Positions 28,728 to 37,921 of a stretch of 64,000 bases of DNA are shown in pieces (positions within the stretch are counted from its first letter, which is position 1; the number at the start of each line of letters is the position of its first letter). Where the stretch lies: contig NZ_JAJKLK010000001.1 of assembly GCF_020982545.1 (NCBI RefSeq), positions 744,001-808,000 on the forward strand. Direction: 5' to 3'. The notes under the pieces were generated by a model. It did not search any database, was not told the origin of the DNA, and was given only the letters and a program-made list of their open reading frames with translations. The DNA comes from Streptomyces sp. MNU76 (GTDB lineage Bacteria; Actinomycetota; Actinomycetes; Streptomycetales; Streptomycetaceae). A program made the translations under genes and the position numbers.

Positions 28728-29596
28728 GCGGTTCTGAGAGCACCTCTGTGCTGACGAAGAGCGTCGGCGCCGTCGGGACCGTCAGCGGTCCCGACAGGCC
28801 GGAGACGTGGCGTGCCCGGCGCTTCCCGGGGAAGGCCACCACGTTGTTGCGTGGGGCAGCGGGCCTGGGGGGCCTGGTGGTCCTGCTTCAAGTGCTGCCC
28901 CACACCGGTCTGGTCTCCGCCGACTACCTTCCGCCCGCGTCGGAGATGGGCCGGGCCCTGTGGCAGGTGCTCGCCGAGGACGCGTTCTGGACCGCGCTCG
29001 GCGACACCCTGACCGGGTGGGGTATCGGACTGGCCATCGCCGTCGTGGCGGGCGTGACGGCGGGCATCGTGATCGGATCGGTGCCCCTGCTGCGGGCGGC
29101 CACCGCCTCGACCATCGAGTTCCTGCGGCCCATCCCGTCGGTGGCTCTGATCCCGGTGGCCGTCCTGCTCTACGGCACGGACCTGAGATCGAAACTGCTG
29201 CTGGTGGTGTACGCCTCCTTCTGGCAGGTCCTCGTCCAGGTGCTGGCCGGGATGCAGGACGTCGACCCGGTCGCCGACGACACCGCCCGCAGCTACCAGC
29301 TGGGCACGTGGGGACGGGTGCGCCACGTCATGTGGCCCACCGCGCTGCCGTATGTGATGACGGGCGTACGGCTGGCCGCCACCGTGGCGCTGGTCCTGGC
29401 GATCACCGCCGAACTCGTCATCGGCTCGCCGGGGCTGGGCAACCAGATCGCCGTCGCCCAGACCTCCGGCGCGGTACCCGACGTCTACGCCCTGGTCCTG
29501 GTCACCGGGCTGCTGGGCATCGCGATCAACCTGGTGGCCCGGACCGTCGAGCGGCGGGCACTGCACTGGCATCAGTCCATCCGCAGGGAAGGGTAG
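28724..29596 (+). CDS. ABC importer permease 1 (SsuC-like)
   Basis: 290 residues starting in the ATGA overlap with the binding-protein gene. A cytoplasmic N-terminus of about 40 residues precedes six helices. The BPD_transp_1 signature and EAA loop are DPVADDTARSYQLGTWGRVR and HVMWPTALPYVMTGVRLAAT. FLRPIPSVALIPVAVLLYGT is typical of the SsuC/TauC group. It forms the membrane channel with the product of 29601. Confidence 0.88.
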   Translation: MSGSESTSVLTKSVGAVGTVSGPDRPETWRARRFPGKATTLLRGAAGLGGLVVLLQVLPHTGLVSADYLPPASEMGRALWQVLAEDAFWTALGDTLTGWGIGLAIAVVAGVTAGIVIGSVPLLRAATASTIEFLRPIPSVALIPVAVLLYGTDLRSKLLLVVYASFWQVLVQVLAGMQDVDPVADDTARSYQLGTWGRVRHVMWPTALPYVMTGVRLAATVALVLAITAELVIGSPGLGNQIAVAQTSGAVPDVYALVLVTGLLGIAINLVARTVERRALHWHQSIRREG

Positions 29597-29600
29597 CCGG

Positions 29601-30392
29601 ATGATCCGGACGACTGTCCTCAACGTGGCCCGTGGTGCCTCGCTGGTCCTGGGCCTGCCCCTGGTCCTGTTCGGAGTGTGGTGGTCCCTCAGCGCCGGCA
29701 GCACCGACTTCTACAGCCCTCCGCTCTCCACCATCCTGGGGAAGTTCGCGGACGTCTGGACGGGCGAGCGGCTGACATCCGACGTGGTGCCCAGCGTGAT
29801 TCGGCTGACCGCCGGCTATCTGCTGGCCATCGTCGCCGGAGTCGGGCTGGGGCTGGTGATCGGCATGAGCCGCCTCGTGCGCGACTTCCTGGAGCCGGTC
29901 ATGGAACTCTTCAGGGCCATACCGCCCCCGGTGCTGGTACCGATCATCATGCTCTTCGCGGGCATCGGCGACACCATGAAGGTGCTCGTCATCGTCAGCG
30001 GGTGCATGTGGCCGATTCTGCTCAACACGGTCGAGGGTGTCCGTGCCGTCGACGAGGTGCTCAGCGACACCTGCCGCTCGTACGGCATCACCGGCACTCG
30101 ACGCCTGTGGCACCTGGTACTGCGCTCGGCGAGCCCGCAGATCGTCACCGGCATGCGTCAGTCCCTGTCGATCGGCATCATCCTCATGGTCATCAGCGAG
30201 ATGTTCGCCGCCAGCAACGGCCTCGGGTTCGCCGTCGTGCAGTTCCAGCGGTCCTTCGCCATCCCCGAGATGTGGAGCGGCGTCCTGCTGCTCGGCCTGC
30301 TCGGTTTCGTCCTGTCGCTGCTCTTCCGGTTCACGGAGAACCGGGTCCTGGCCTGGTACCACGGCTTGCGCCGGGCTCAGCGCAATCCCTGA
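29601..30392 (+). CDS. ABC importer permease 2 (SsuC-like)
   Basis: 263 residues, 4 bp after permease 1. Same architecture: LFRAIPPPVLVPIIMLFAGI, and EAA loop VDEVLSDTCRSYGITGTRRL. Two different permease subunits suggest a heterodimeric channel, unlike the usual single ssuC gene. Followed 13 bp later by the ATPase gene. Confidence 0.88.
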   Translation: MIRTTVLNVARGASLVLGLPLVLFGVWWSLSAGSTDFYSPPLSTILGKFADVWTGERLTSDVVPSVIRLTAGYLLAIVAGVGLGLVIGMSRLVRDFLEPVMELFRAIPPPVLVPIIMLFAGIGDTMKVLVIVSGCMWPILLNTVEGVRAVDEVLSDTCRSYGITGTRRLWHLVLRSASPQIVTGMRQSLSIGIILMVISEMFAASNGLGFAVVQFQRSFAIPEMWSGVLLLGLLGFVLSLLFRFTENRVLAWYHGLRRAQRNP

Positions 30393-30405
30393 CAAGGAGA
30401 CGTCG

Positions 30406-31239
30406 ATGCTCGACGTACGCAATCTGCAGAAGATCTACACCGGACGCAACCGCAGCGTCGAAGCTCTGCGGAACCTGACCTTTCATATCGCTGCCGGAGA
30501 ACTGGTGTGTCTGGTCGGACCGTCGGGGTGCGGCAAGACGACTCTGCTGAAATGCATGGCGGGGCTGCTCGACCCCACCAGCGGCGAAGTCCGTCTGGAA
30601 GGTCGTCCCATCGCGGGACCGCCACCCGCCATGGCCGTCGTGTTCCAGGAGTACGGCCGGTCCCTGTTCGCCTGGATGAACGTGCGCGACAACGTGGCCC
30701 TGCCGCTTCGCCGCAAGAAGCTGGGCAAGGCCAGGGAGAAGGAACTGGTCGACCACGCGCTGGAGGTGGTCGGTCTCGCCGATGCCCACCATGCCTACCC
30801 CTGGCAACTCTCGGGAGGAATGCAGCAGCGCGTCGCGATCGCCCGCGCCGTCGCGTTCGAACCGAAGGTGCTGCTGATGGACGAGCCGTTCGCGGCCGTC
30901 GACGCACAGACGCGCGCGGAGCTGGAGGACCTCATCAGGCACCTGTGGCACGAGCTGGGCGTCACCGTCCTGTTCGTCACCCATGACATCGACGAAGCGG
31001 TCTACCTCGGCCAGCGCACCATCATCCTGTCCAAGTCGCCGACCGTCGTGCAGGAGGATCTGACCATCGATCTTCCCGACGAGCGCGACCAGTTGCACAC
31101 CCGCTCCAGCACGCGATTCGCCGAACTGCGCGCTCACGTCTACGAACAGATCCAACGCGCGAAGCACCTCAGCGGCGACACGGACACACAGGCGCCCGAC
31201 CGCAGCAAGGACTTCGCCTCACAGGAGGCCGAGGCCTGA
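30406..31239 (+). CDS. ABC importer ATPase (SsuB-like)
   Basis: 277 residues from ATG 30406, with AAGGAG upstream. Walker [20 protein letters not shown]-loop [20 protein letters not shown], signature [20 protein letters not shown], Walker [14 protein letters not shown]-loop [15 protein letters not shown]. It energises the permeases encoded just upstream. The C-terminal tail is long and polar. Last gene of the operon proper, 141 bp before the esterase. Confidence 0.92.
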   Translation: MLDVRNLQKIYTGRNRSVEALRNLTFHIAAGELVCLVGPSGCGKTTLLKCMAGLLDPTSGEVRLEGRPIAGPPPAMAVVFQEYGRSLFAWMNVRDNVALPLRRKKLGKAREKELVDHALEVVGLADAHHAYPWQLSGGMQQRVAIARAVAFEPKVLLMDEPFAAVDAQTRAELEDLIRHLWHELGVTVLFVTHDIDEAVYLGQRTIILSKSPTVVQEDLTIDLPDERDQLHTRSSTRFAELRAHVYEQIQRAKHLSGDTDTQAPDRSKDFASQEAEA

Positions 31240-31380
31240 CACACCACACGACACGGGGCCCGTGATACTGCACGCACCCCTCGTGACGCGCCATGAGGTA
31301 CGGCGGCGCACGCGGTGGTCGGCTCGGTGCTCTCCACCCCTCCAACCTGTCATTCAAGCCGTGAAGAAGTGGGCAACGCC

Positions 31381-32274
31381 ATGGCGTTCAGTTCAAGAGT
31401 CCAGGCCAGAGGCATCCAACTGCTGCTCGGCCGCATGATGTCCCGCGTGCACAAGGACCTGCGCTTCACCGATGTCCCGAAGCGCACCGAAACCCTCCGG
31501 GTGGAGACCGGGGCCGGACCGGTGACCTGCACCGTCTACCGCCCGCCGGCCACGACCGGAGCCTCCGCTCCCGTGTACGTCAACTTCCACGGCGGTGGTT
31601 TCGTGGTCGGCCGCCCGGAACAGGACGACCACATCTGCCGCTACATCGCCGCCACGGCCGGCTGTGTAGTGATCAACGTGGACTATGCCGTCGCCCCGCA
31701 ACGGCAGTTCCCCGTCCCCGTCACCCAGGCATACGACGCCACCGCGTGGGTCGCCGAGAACGGCCCCGAGGGCGGCTGGGACGGCTCACGCCTTGCCGTG
31801 GGCGGGCACAGTGCCGGAGCCAACCTGACCGCCGCGGTCTGCCGCCTGGCCCGGGACCGCGGAACCTTCTCGCCACGCCTCCAGATCATCGACTCCGCAC
31901 CGCTCGACCAGCTCGCCGACCCGGCCACCAAGCAGTCCCTCGCAGCCAAGCCGCTGCTCAGCCCTCAGCTCATGCGGATCTTCACCGCCGCCTACGTCCC
32001 GGATCCCGCCGACCGTGCGCATCCTCTCGTCTCTCCCGCACTCTCCGACGACCTCGCCGGACTTCCTCCCGCCCTGGTCATCACCGCGGAGAACGACCGC
32101 CTGCGCGACGAGGGCGACGCCTACGCCAAGGCTCTGGAGGCCGCCGGCGTCCCGGTCACCCACCGTGTCTTCGAGGGGGTCGACCACTACTTCACCCACA
32201 CCGGCCCGGTACCGGCGGCGAAACAGGCCATCGATCTGATGGCCACCACCTTGCGCACCGCACTCGACGACTGA
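31381..32274 (+). CDS. Alpha/beta hydrolase (HSL-type esterase)
   Basis: 297 residues from ATG 31381. The oxyanion-hole motif is VNFHGGGFVVGRPEQDDHIC. The nucleophile elbow is AVGGHSAGAN (Ser near residue 142), the acid is in VITAENDRLRDEGDAYAKAL and the His in RVFEGVDHYFTHTG. These are features of the hormone-sensitive-lipase family, which cleave short acyl or aryl esters in the cytoplasm. No signal peptide. Close behind the importer genes, so it may hydrolyse the imported compound. Upstream starts in frame are possible but lack an RBS. Confidence 0.85.
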   Translation: MAFSSRVQARGIQLLLGRMMSRVHKDLRFTDVPKRTETLRVETGAGPVTCTVYRPPATTGASAPVYVNFHGGGFVVGRPEQDDHICRYIAATAGCVVINVDYAVAPQRQFPVPVTQAYDATAWVAENGPEGGWDGSRLAVGGHSAGANLTAAVCRLARDRGTFSPRLQIIDSAPLDQLADPATKQSLAAKPLLSPQLMRIFTAAYVPDPADRAHPLVSPALSDDLAGLPPALVITAENDRLRDEGDAYAKALEAAGVPVTHRVFEGVDHYFTHTGPVPAAKQAIDLMATTLRTALDD

Positions 32275-32540
32275 CACCGGCGCTCCGGTCGGCGGCGCAT
32301 TCAGGGATGAGCGGGCGGGGACGGGCTCCCGCCCGTCGACGGTCCAGGCCAGGTCGATCTCGTCGAACCGGTGGATCACCTCCCGGAACACACACTCGTA
32401 TCAGGGATTCCTGCTTCGCCGGTTTCCGATCTAGACAACCGCGCTCCGTCACCCGTTCCTGGCGGAGCGGCGCGGACTTCCCAGGCCCGCTGGAGGACTG
32501 ATCGGCTACTGTTGCCTGCACCGAAGCAAGGAGTGACGGC

Positions 32541-34181
32541 ATGACGGCCGAGGTCGCGGCCAGTGAGGTGGACGGCGCCGCAACGGAGCAGGTGCCCACC
32601 GAGGCGGTCGGCCCTGTGATACGTGGGATCGCCGTCCTCAAGGCTCTTGCGGACGCCGGCGGGCAGGAGGACCTGCAAGAGCTCGCGAACCGCACAAGCC
32701 TCGCACGGGCCACCCTCGACCGCATCACCGTCACCCTCGGCGCCATGGGCTACGTCCACATCGAGGGACGTAGAGCCGTGCTGGCCCCGCCACTGATGGA
32801 GCTGGGCAACGCTTACCTGACTGCCGTCAGGATTCCCGAACTCCTGGGACCACGGGCCGACGCGCTGGCCGAGGAACTGGACGAGGGGGTCACCCTGACC
32901 GTGCCGGACCAGCACGGCGCCCATTTCGTCCACTCGGCGGTCCGCGACCGGCGGATGGGAATCGTCTGCAGCATCGGCGACAGGCTGCCACTCGACGCCT
33001 CGGCGCCGGGTGCGCTGCTGGCCGCCACCTGGAGCCCCGCCGAATGGGAACACCACCGGGCGCACCACCCCTGCGTGCGCGGCGCGAACCTCATCGAGGC
33101 GTGTACGGACGATCTCCGCGAACGCGCCGCCGCCGCGAAAGCCAACGGCTGGTCCCTCGACGACCAGTGGCTGGAAGCCGGCCTGATCGCCCTCGGCCAC
33201 CCCGTCCATGCCCCGGACGGGGACCTGGTGTGCGTGGTGAACGTGGTCAGCCTCATCGGACGCTACCCGAGCGCGGAAGCGCTGGCACGGGCCGCGCTGC
33301 CCGCAGTGCGGAGCGCCGTGGCAGACATGGAACAACAACTGCGCACACCACCGCCGGAACCACCGGCCGCGGCGGTCAGACGACCGCTCGATACCGAAGT
33401 CTCCAAGCCCGGGCGCGGAATCATCGAGTCCCTCGCCCGCGGCCTGAGCGTGCTGACCGCCTTCGGCCCGGGCCGCGACGCCCTCAGAAATGCCGAGATA
33501 GCCCGTCTCACCGGCCTGCCACGGGCAACCGTACGGCGCGCGCTGATCACGCTGGACCACCTCGGGTATGTCACTGGTCAGGACGGGCTGTACCGGCCCA
33601 GCGCCGCGATCCTCTCGCTGGGCTACGCCCCGTTGTCGCGTCTGTCGCCGGCGCAATTGGCCCAACCTCATCTCACGGCCCTGTCCCACCGGCTCTCCGA
33701 CTCCGCGTCCATGACGGTGCTCTCCGGTTCGGAGATTCTTTACGTCGCCCGCGCTGCCCCCGCCCGCCTGATGACGGTCCACGCCACAGTGGGCACACGA
33801 CTGCCCGCGTACGCCACCGCGATGGGCCGCGTACTGCTCGCCGGCCTGCCCAGGAACGAATGCGCCGCGATCCTCGCCTCCTCAGCTCCGACGTCCCTCA
33901 CCGCGCAGACGGTGACGGATGTCGATGAACTGATCCGGCTTGTCGCACAGGCCGACGACGACGGATACGCCCTGGTCGACGGGGAACTCGAAGTCGGTCT
34001 GCGCTCGATGGCCGTGCCGGTCCGCAGCCGGGACGGCAAGGTGCGCGCCGCGATCAACGTCGCCATGCACTCCAGTCGGCGTTCGGTCACCGAATGCCTC
34101 GAGGAGGTCCTGCCCGCGCTCCGCGCCGCGGCGGCGGGTATCGAACGTGACCTGGGGCCGCTTTCCTCGATCAAGACCTGA
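32541..34181 (+). CDS. Double IclR-type transcriptional regulator (tandem fusion)
   Basis: 546 residues, twice the usual IclR length. Copy 1: winged helix near 25-80 (VIRGIAVLKALADAGGQEDL, TSLARATLDRITVTLGAMGY) and effector domain 85-270. Copy 2: winged helix near 293-345 (SLARGLSVLTAFGPGRDALR, TGLPRATVRRALITLDHLGY) and effector domain 360-535 (RLPAYATAMGRVLLAGLPRN, GLRSMAVPVRSRDGKVRAAI). Copy 2 fits the IclR consensus much better; copy 1 is diverged. IclR proteins of this kind control aromatic catabolism and bind DNA as dimers or tetramers. AAGGAGTG lies upstream of ATG 32541. It probably regulates the importer/hydrolase genes on both sides. Confidence 0.88.
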   Translation: MTAEVAASEVDGAATEQVPTEAVGPVIRGIAVLKALADAGGQEDLQELANRTSLARATLDRITVTLGAMGYVHIEGRRAVLAPPLMELGNAYLTAVRIPELLGPRADALAEELDEGVTLTVPDQHGAHFVHSAVRDRRMGIVCSIGDRLPLDASAPGALLAATWSPAEWEHHRAHHPCVRGANLIEACTDDLRERAAAAKANGWSLDDQWLEAGLIALGHPVHAPDGDLVCVVNVVSLIGRYPSAEALARAALPAVRSAVADMEQQLRTPPPEPPAAAVRRPLDTEVSKPGRGIIESLARGLSVLTAFGPGRDALRNAEIARLTGLPRATVRRALITLDHLGYVTGQDGLYRPSAAILSLGYAPLSRLSPAQLAQPHLTALSHRLSDSASMTVLSGSEILYVARAAPARLMTVHATVGTRLPAYATAMGRVLLAGLPRNECAAILASSAPTSLTAQTVTDVDELIRLVAQADDDGYALVDGELEVGLRSMAVPVRSRDGKVRAAINVAMHSSRRSVTECLEEVLPALRAAAAGIERDLGPLSSIKT

Positions 34182-34360
34182 CGGCGCCACCACCGCGCGA
34201 CGGCCGGGGTGTTCGGCGCGGGATCGCGTGAGCGCCGGGGCGCACCCTCGCCCGCGGCGTGCGCCCGTCACTGGCCGGGCGAGGGCAGCCGAAGCCCTCG
34301 CCGTGGCGCTGTCGCCGACTCGCAGCCGGTGGGTCGTGAGCCCATGCATCTTCACCACCA

Positions 34361-34390
34361 TTGACACCCGCTCGGTGTCGGACCCAGACT
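34361..34390 (+). promoter_or_regulatory. Candidate promoter of the secreted hydrolase
   Basis: TTGACA, 18-nt spacer, CAGACT, about 127 bp upstream of ATG 34517. The remaining parts of 34182-34516 hold no recognised gene; AAT-rich AACTTAATTTCGTC near 34409-34422 could be an operator. Confidence 0.4.
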
Positions 34391-34516
34391 CATGCCAGCC
34401 GTCCAACGAACTTAATTTCGTCAGGCGAACGCGGTTTATCTGCTCCAAGTAATCCGGCCATCCCGGCGGTTCGGCACCCGAACCACCGACCGCTTCCCAC
34501 TCGAAGAGGAGTGAGC

Positions 34517-35587
34517 ATGAGGATCCGGCATCGACGACCTACGCGGTTGCGTATCGGTCGCGTTCTCACGGCGCTGGCGGCATCTGCCATCGCCTTGGGG
34601 GTCGCCATGGCCCCCGGTTACGCGGCCCCCGCCCCGGGACCCGACGAGGTGAGAGTGACCAGGGACATCGCCTACGCGCCGGCCCAGCCGGCCGACAGCC
34701 AGGGCCACCTGTTGGACCTGTACATCCCCCGGTCGCAGCGGCCGGTGCCGTTGGTGATCTTCACGGGAGGCTCGGCGTGGCTGGCCGACAATGGCCGACA
34801 GGGCGCTGACCAGGTCGCCGCCCAGCTCAACCCGCGCGGGTTCGCGGTGGCGGGTGTGTCGGTCCGGTCCAGCTCACAGGCCCAGTTCCCGGCCCAGCTC
34901 CACGACATCAAGGGCGCCATACGCTGGCTCCGGGCGCATGCCGAGGTCTACCACCTCGACCCTCGACGCTTCGCGATCATGGGTGACTCCTCGGGGGGCT
35001 GGACCTCGGCGATGGCCGCGGTCACCGGAGACATCCCGCGACTGGAGGGAGACGTGGGTGTGCGCGGTCCGTCCAGCGCGGTGCAGGCAGCGGTACCGTT
35101 CTACCCGCCGACTGATTTTTCCCAGATGGATGCGCACATGCTGGACAACTGCAAGGTGTTCAACCAGCTCCTGGGGACGACCGACTGCCACTCGGACGCA
35201 CGCTCGCCCGAGTCGCGGCTGCTCGGCTGTCCCATCAAGGACTGCCCGGACAAGGTCGCGGCCGCGAACCCTCTCACCTACGTCACCGACCGGCCCCTGC
35301 CTCCGACGCTGATCTTCCACGGCGAGCAGGACCCCTTGGTGCCTTACCACCAGGGCCGCCTGCTGCGCGACGCCCTGGCCTCCGCCAACACCGATGTGCG
35401 CATGATCTCCCTCCCGCACGCCGGCCACGGTCCGATTTCCAGCATGCTGGGCGACCCCGACACCCGCCGGGACGCCTACGAGGAATACGCACGGCACGGT
35501 CACACCACGCCGCCTGTTCCCGTGACACCGTCGTGGCAGACCATCGTCTCCTTCCTGTCGTCCGAGTTGCGTCCCGCGGCGAGGTAG
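34517..35587 (+). CDS. Secreted alpha/beta hydrolase (lipase/esterase-like)
   Basis: 356 residues from ATG 34517 behind GAAGAGGAG. Residues 1-42 are a signal peptide with many arginines (RHRRPTRLRIGRVL) and a cut after GYAAPA. Mature domain: oxyanion region VPLVIFTGGSAWLADN, nucleophile FAIMGDSSGGWTSAMA (GDSSG, Ser near 163), Asp in LIFHGEQDPLVPYHQGRLL and His in ISLPHAGHGPISS. Cysteines (DNCKVF, TTDCHSD, LGCPIKDCPDK) suggest disulfides outside the cell. BD-FAE-like family. It could release the compound that the nearby importer takes up. Confidence 0.85.
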   Translation: MRIRHRRPTRLRIGRVLTALAASAIALGVAMAPGYAAPAPGPDEVRVTRDIAYAPAQPADSQGHLLDLYIPRSQRPVPLVIFTGGSAWLADNGRQGADQVAAQLNPRGFAVAGVSVRSSSQAQFPAQLHDIKGAIRWLRAHAEVYHLDPRRFAIMGDSSGGWTSAMAAVTGDIPRLEGDVGVRGPSSAVQAAVPFYPPTDFSQMDAHMLDNCKVFNQLLGTTDCHSDARSPESRLLGCPIKDCPDKVAAANPLTYVTDRPLPPTLIFHGEQDPLVPYHQGRLLRDALASANTDVRMISLPHAGHGPISSMLGDPDTRRDAYEEYARHGHTTPPVPVTPSWQTIVSFLSSELRPAAR

Positions 35588-35641
35588 GCCCACCGCAAGG
35601 CGACCTCACGATGCACACCGCATTCCGCTGTCCAAAGCCGC

Positions 35642-35845
35642 CTACAGCGCACCGTGCCCGCGCCGGTGCTCGACTGCCAGCGACAGCTCGACCAGGGTCT
35701 TCACCGACCCGTCCGCGCACAGCACCTCGTCAGTGAGCTCGAAGAGCGCATCCGCGCGAGCGTAGAGGCATTGGTAGAAATCGACCCGAAAGCGGGACGA
35801 CACGTCCAATGCCGGGCCCGCGGGTGCGTCGACAGACAGACTCAT
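35642..35845 (-). pseudogene. IS701-type transposase N-terminal fragment
   Basis: About 67 codons: RFRVDFYQCLYARADALFEL, DEVLCADGSVKTLVELSLAV and EHRRGHGAL are characteristic of the N-terminus of a DDE transposase common in Streptomyces. All catalytic residues are missing. Just upstream (35846-35916) is an inverted repeat CGGCCGTTCTC...GAGAACGGCCG. Confidence 0.65.
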
Positions 35846-36079
35846 ACACAGCGGCCGTTCTCTCGTGCTTTGTGACTCGACATCTCGAAGCGTGGGAGAA
35901 CGGCCGTCTCCGCTGTCCCGGAAAGAACCACAGATCAGCAGGTCGAGTGACCTACGACGCTAAACGCCAAGCTCAGAGGGCGTTAAAGAAGCGACGTTGG
36001 GCGTACGCCAGACATCACCCGCCGCGGCCCCGCAAAAGGGGGGTGCCGCTGTCAGTGCGATCAAGGCAGGTAGATCGTT

Positions 36080-36350
36080 CTATCTCTGTGCCGGGATCGT
36101 TTGACCGTTGTGTCGGAGGTCGGGGGGCTTGTTGATCCAGGCGGCCCCGGGGGGTTTCGGTGGTTCGGGTGCCCCGCGGACGAATCGTTCGGGGTGCTGG
36201 CGGTAGACGCTCGTGAGGACGTCGGCGTGCATCTCGCGGAGCTGGTCGGCGAGGCCGAAGTGCACGTCGAAGGGGGTATGCATGGCTATTCCGGAGTGCC
36301 GGTGGGCGACGTTGTACCAGTCAGCCGCAGCCTGCCCGTTCCCATCAACC
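36080..36350 (-). pseudogene. IS3-type transposase C-terminal fragment
   Basis: ADWYNVAHRHSGIAMHTPFD followed by VHFGLADQLREMHADVLTSV and YRQHPERFVRG is the C-terminal end of an IS3-family integrase-core protein. The DDE residues are absent. Frame open to the left stop at 36080. Confidence 0.7.
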
Positions 36351-36414
36351 CGCTCTGGAAGAAGGTAACTGAGCCGGATAAGCTCACGAGGCGACGTCTG
36401 GCCTATGAAAACAG

Positions 36415-36600
36415 CCACAGAGGCTCTGCCCCGAGCAGAGGGCGGAGCCTCTCCGTGTTGGAAGGAGAATCCGCTGCGCGCGGGTTCGATCCCCGTCCTT
36501 GAGCTGGCGCGATCGTCTCCTGTGTCTTCAGCGCGTTCCTGTCGGGCCTCATTGAGGCCGAGTTGAGGCCGCAAGGACAGGAACAGACTGACAAGGGCTG
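36415..36600 (+). repeat. att-flank repeat, copy B
   Basis: Perfect-looking hairpin AGAGGCTCTGCCC...GGGCGGAGCCTCT, then GTTGGAAGGAGAATCCGCTG and GAGCTGGCGCGATCGTCTC. It is followed by CTGACCTGCGAAAACGTC and AAGGACCGCCAAGATCCTCA, which lead directly into attR. Confidence 0.65.
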
Positions 36601-36688
36601 ACTAGCCTCAACACGGATTACCACATCTGACCTGCGAAAACGTCAAAGATGAGCGTTGATCGGCAAGGACCGCCAAGATCCTCAAAGG

Positions 36689-36735
36689 ACTCATAATCCG
36701 TCGGCCGTGGGTTCGAGTCCCACCCGCCCCACCGT
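36689..36735 (+). repeat. attR: duplicated 3' half of tRNA-Ile2
   Basis: Identical to 19133-19179 but without the 5' half of the tRNA, so it is not a functional tRNA gene. It marks the right end of the island. Confidence 0.85.
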
Positions 36736-37145
36736 GCAGGTCCCTGACCTGCGGAAACGTCTCAGCGGGCTGGCGGATTCAGGACTTTGGGCGAACGGAC
36801 TGAATCCGCTGCTCGCGAGCTCAACGGCGATGTGGTGTCCGCACTTGGGTGCTTCATTGACCTGCGGGTATGCCCCGTGCGCTTGCTCTCGAGGACTGGA
36901 GCCGACGGTCTGATCGGTGGGCGAGGGCGGATGTCGGGACGCTGATGGGACGCAGGGAATCGGAAGTAGCTGCCTTGTACCTGTCCTGCAAACGCTGGCC
37001 AATGTCGACCAAGGCTGACAGAGAGGGGGCCTCCTCTGTGCTGAGAGGTGGTCGCTGTCTGCTTGCGTAGTTCACCGAGCCTGGCCATCAGCGCGATGTG
37101 GAAGTTGGGTGGCAGGGGAAGCCCGCCGCGGTGTACACCGTCCTG
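36736..37145. other. Non-coding DNA after attR
   Basis: The first 100 bp resembles the DNA after attL (see 19180). No gene is recognised in the rest; open frames here are low in coding character. Confidence 0.45.
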
Positions 37146-37364
37146 TCAGTCGGCCACCACCACGGTTTCCCGCGACACCATGTCCGTCACCACGACCTGG
37201 GTACCGATGGTTGTGGTGACACATGTGATGGCGTCCGCACGGATCAGCCTGGCTGTCCTCTCGCCTTTGCGTACCTTCTCGCCCTGCCTCAGGAACCAGA
37301 CGTCAGCCACGCTTCCCTCCGGTGGCCTCGCGATCGTTGTGTCTTCGGACGGCAGGCCCTTTGG
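37146..37364 (-). pseudogene. Short lipoyl/hammerhead-like fragment
   Basis: About 72 codons without a convincing start: GSVADVWFLRQGEKVRKGER, TARLIRADAITCVTTTIGTQ, ending TVVVAD and TGA. The WxxxGExVxxGE pattern recalls biotin/lipoyl hammerhead domains, but the lysine loop is not seen. GTG at 37310 is the only internal start. It may be the 3' end of a lost gene. Confidence 0.3.
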
Positions 37365-37447
37365 TCAGCTGGTTTTCTGGTGCCGGAGCGGCAAGAAGAA
37401 TGCGCCGAGTGGCCTTCCGCGACCCGGGCCGGTCCGGACCGAGGCCG

Positions 37448-37921
37448 TCAGGAGCCTGCGGGCCGGACCGGCGCGGTTGCCGGCGGTTCTACTTCTTCCA
37501 CACCGCGATCACGGACGGTCGCGGCAGGTTCCCCGGCCCGCCCGGTCAGGCCGAGCCCGGGTTCTCCGCGGTGGCCTCGCTGGTCTCGCCCGGATGCTGC
37601 GCGCGACCAGAGCAGCCCGCCGTCGGTCTCCGGCCTGCTGCCTTGCTCGGGTGTTCCCGCCGTGCCACCGGGGCGTTCGGAAGCCCTGGTGGTCCGTTGG
37701 TCCGTGCCGGAGGCAGTGCCGCCGGCTGCGTTGGTGGTCTCGCCCTGGACGACCTGGGATGCCGCGTCTGCCTGGGTCTCGTCGTTCTTCACGGCACGGG
37801 CCTCGGCTTTGAGGATGCGGGCGGACTTGCCTGCGGAGCGGGCGAGGTCGGGGAGCTCCTTGGCGGCGAGGACGGCTATGACGACGATGAGGATGACGGC
37901 GACTTCGCTCAGTCCGAACAT
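37448..37921 (-). CDS. TatA/TatE-like twin-arginine translocase subunit
   Basis: 157 residues from ATG 37921. An N-terminal membrane helix MFGLSEVAVILIVVIAVLAA is followed by an amphipathic helix KELPDLARSAGKSARILKAE, the pattern of TatA, where oligomers form the Sec-independent export pore. The usual FG motif after the helix (xFGxKKLP) is reduced to AAKELPDLAR, as in several Streptomyces TatA paralogues. The long C-terminal tail (about 100 residues, Thr/Gly/Arg-rich) is disordered and unusual. No tatC nearby. Likely a secondary paralogue rather than the main tatA. Confidence 0.7.
   Translation of the reverse strand: MFGLSEVAVILIVVIAVLAAKELPDLARSAGKSARILKAEARAVKNDETQADAASQVVQGETTNAAGGTASGTDQRTTRASERPGGTAGTPEQGSRPETDGGLLWSRAASGRDQRGHRGEPGLGLTGRAGEPAATVRDRGVEEVEPPATAPVRPAGS

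Larger units (their letters stand above)
19133..36735. mobile_element. Decayed genomic island integrated at tRNA-Ile2(CAU)
   Basis: About 17.6 kb between perfect 47-bp att repeats. No integrase, excisionase, replication or transfer gene is recognisable, so it is probably fixed. Cargo: GH3 and livH fragments, livM, the ECF fusion, intron debris, an ABC importer, two hydrolases and an IclR-type regulator. Transposase scraps lie at the right end. The DNA after each att copy is also related, which points to more than one integration at this site. Confidence 0.7.

Noticed and set aside
36689..36735. Second tRNA gene
   Set aside because: Only the 3' half is present; no acceptor 5' strand or D-arm.
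36691..37002. Minus-strand protein reading across attR
   Set aside because: The frame ends inside tRNA-derived sequence, a common false gene call beside tRNA 3' ends.
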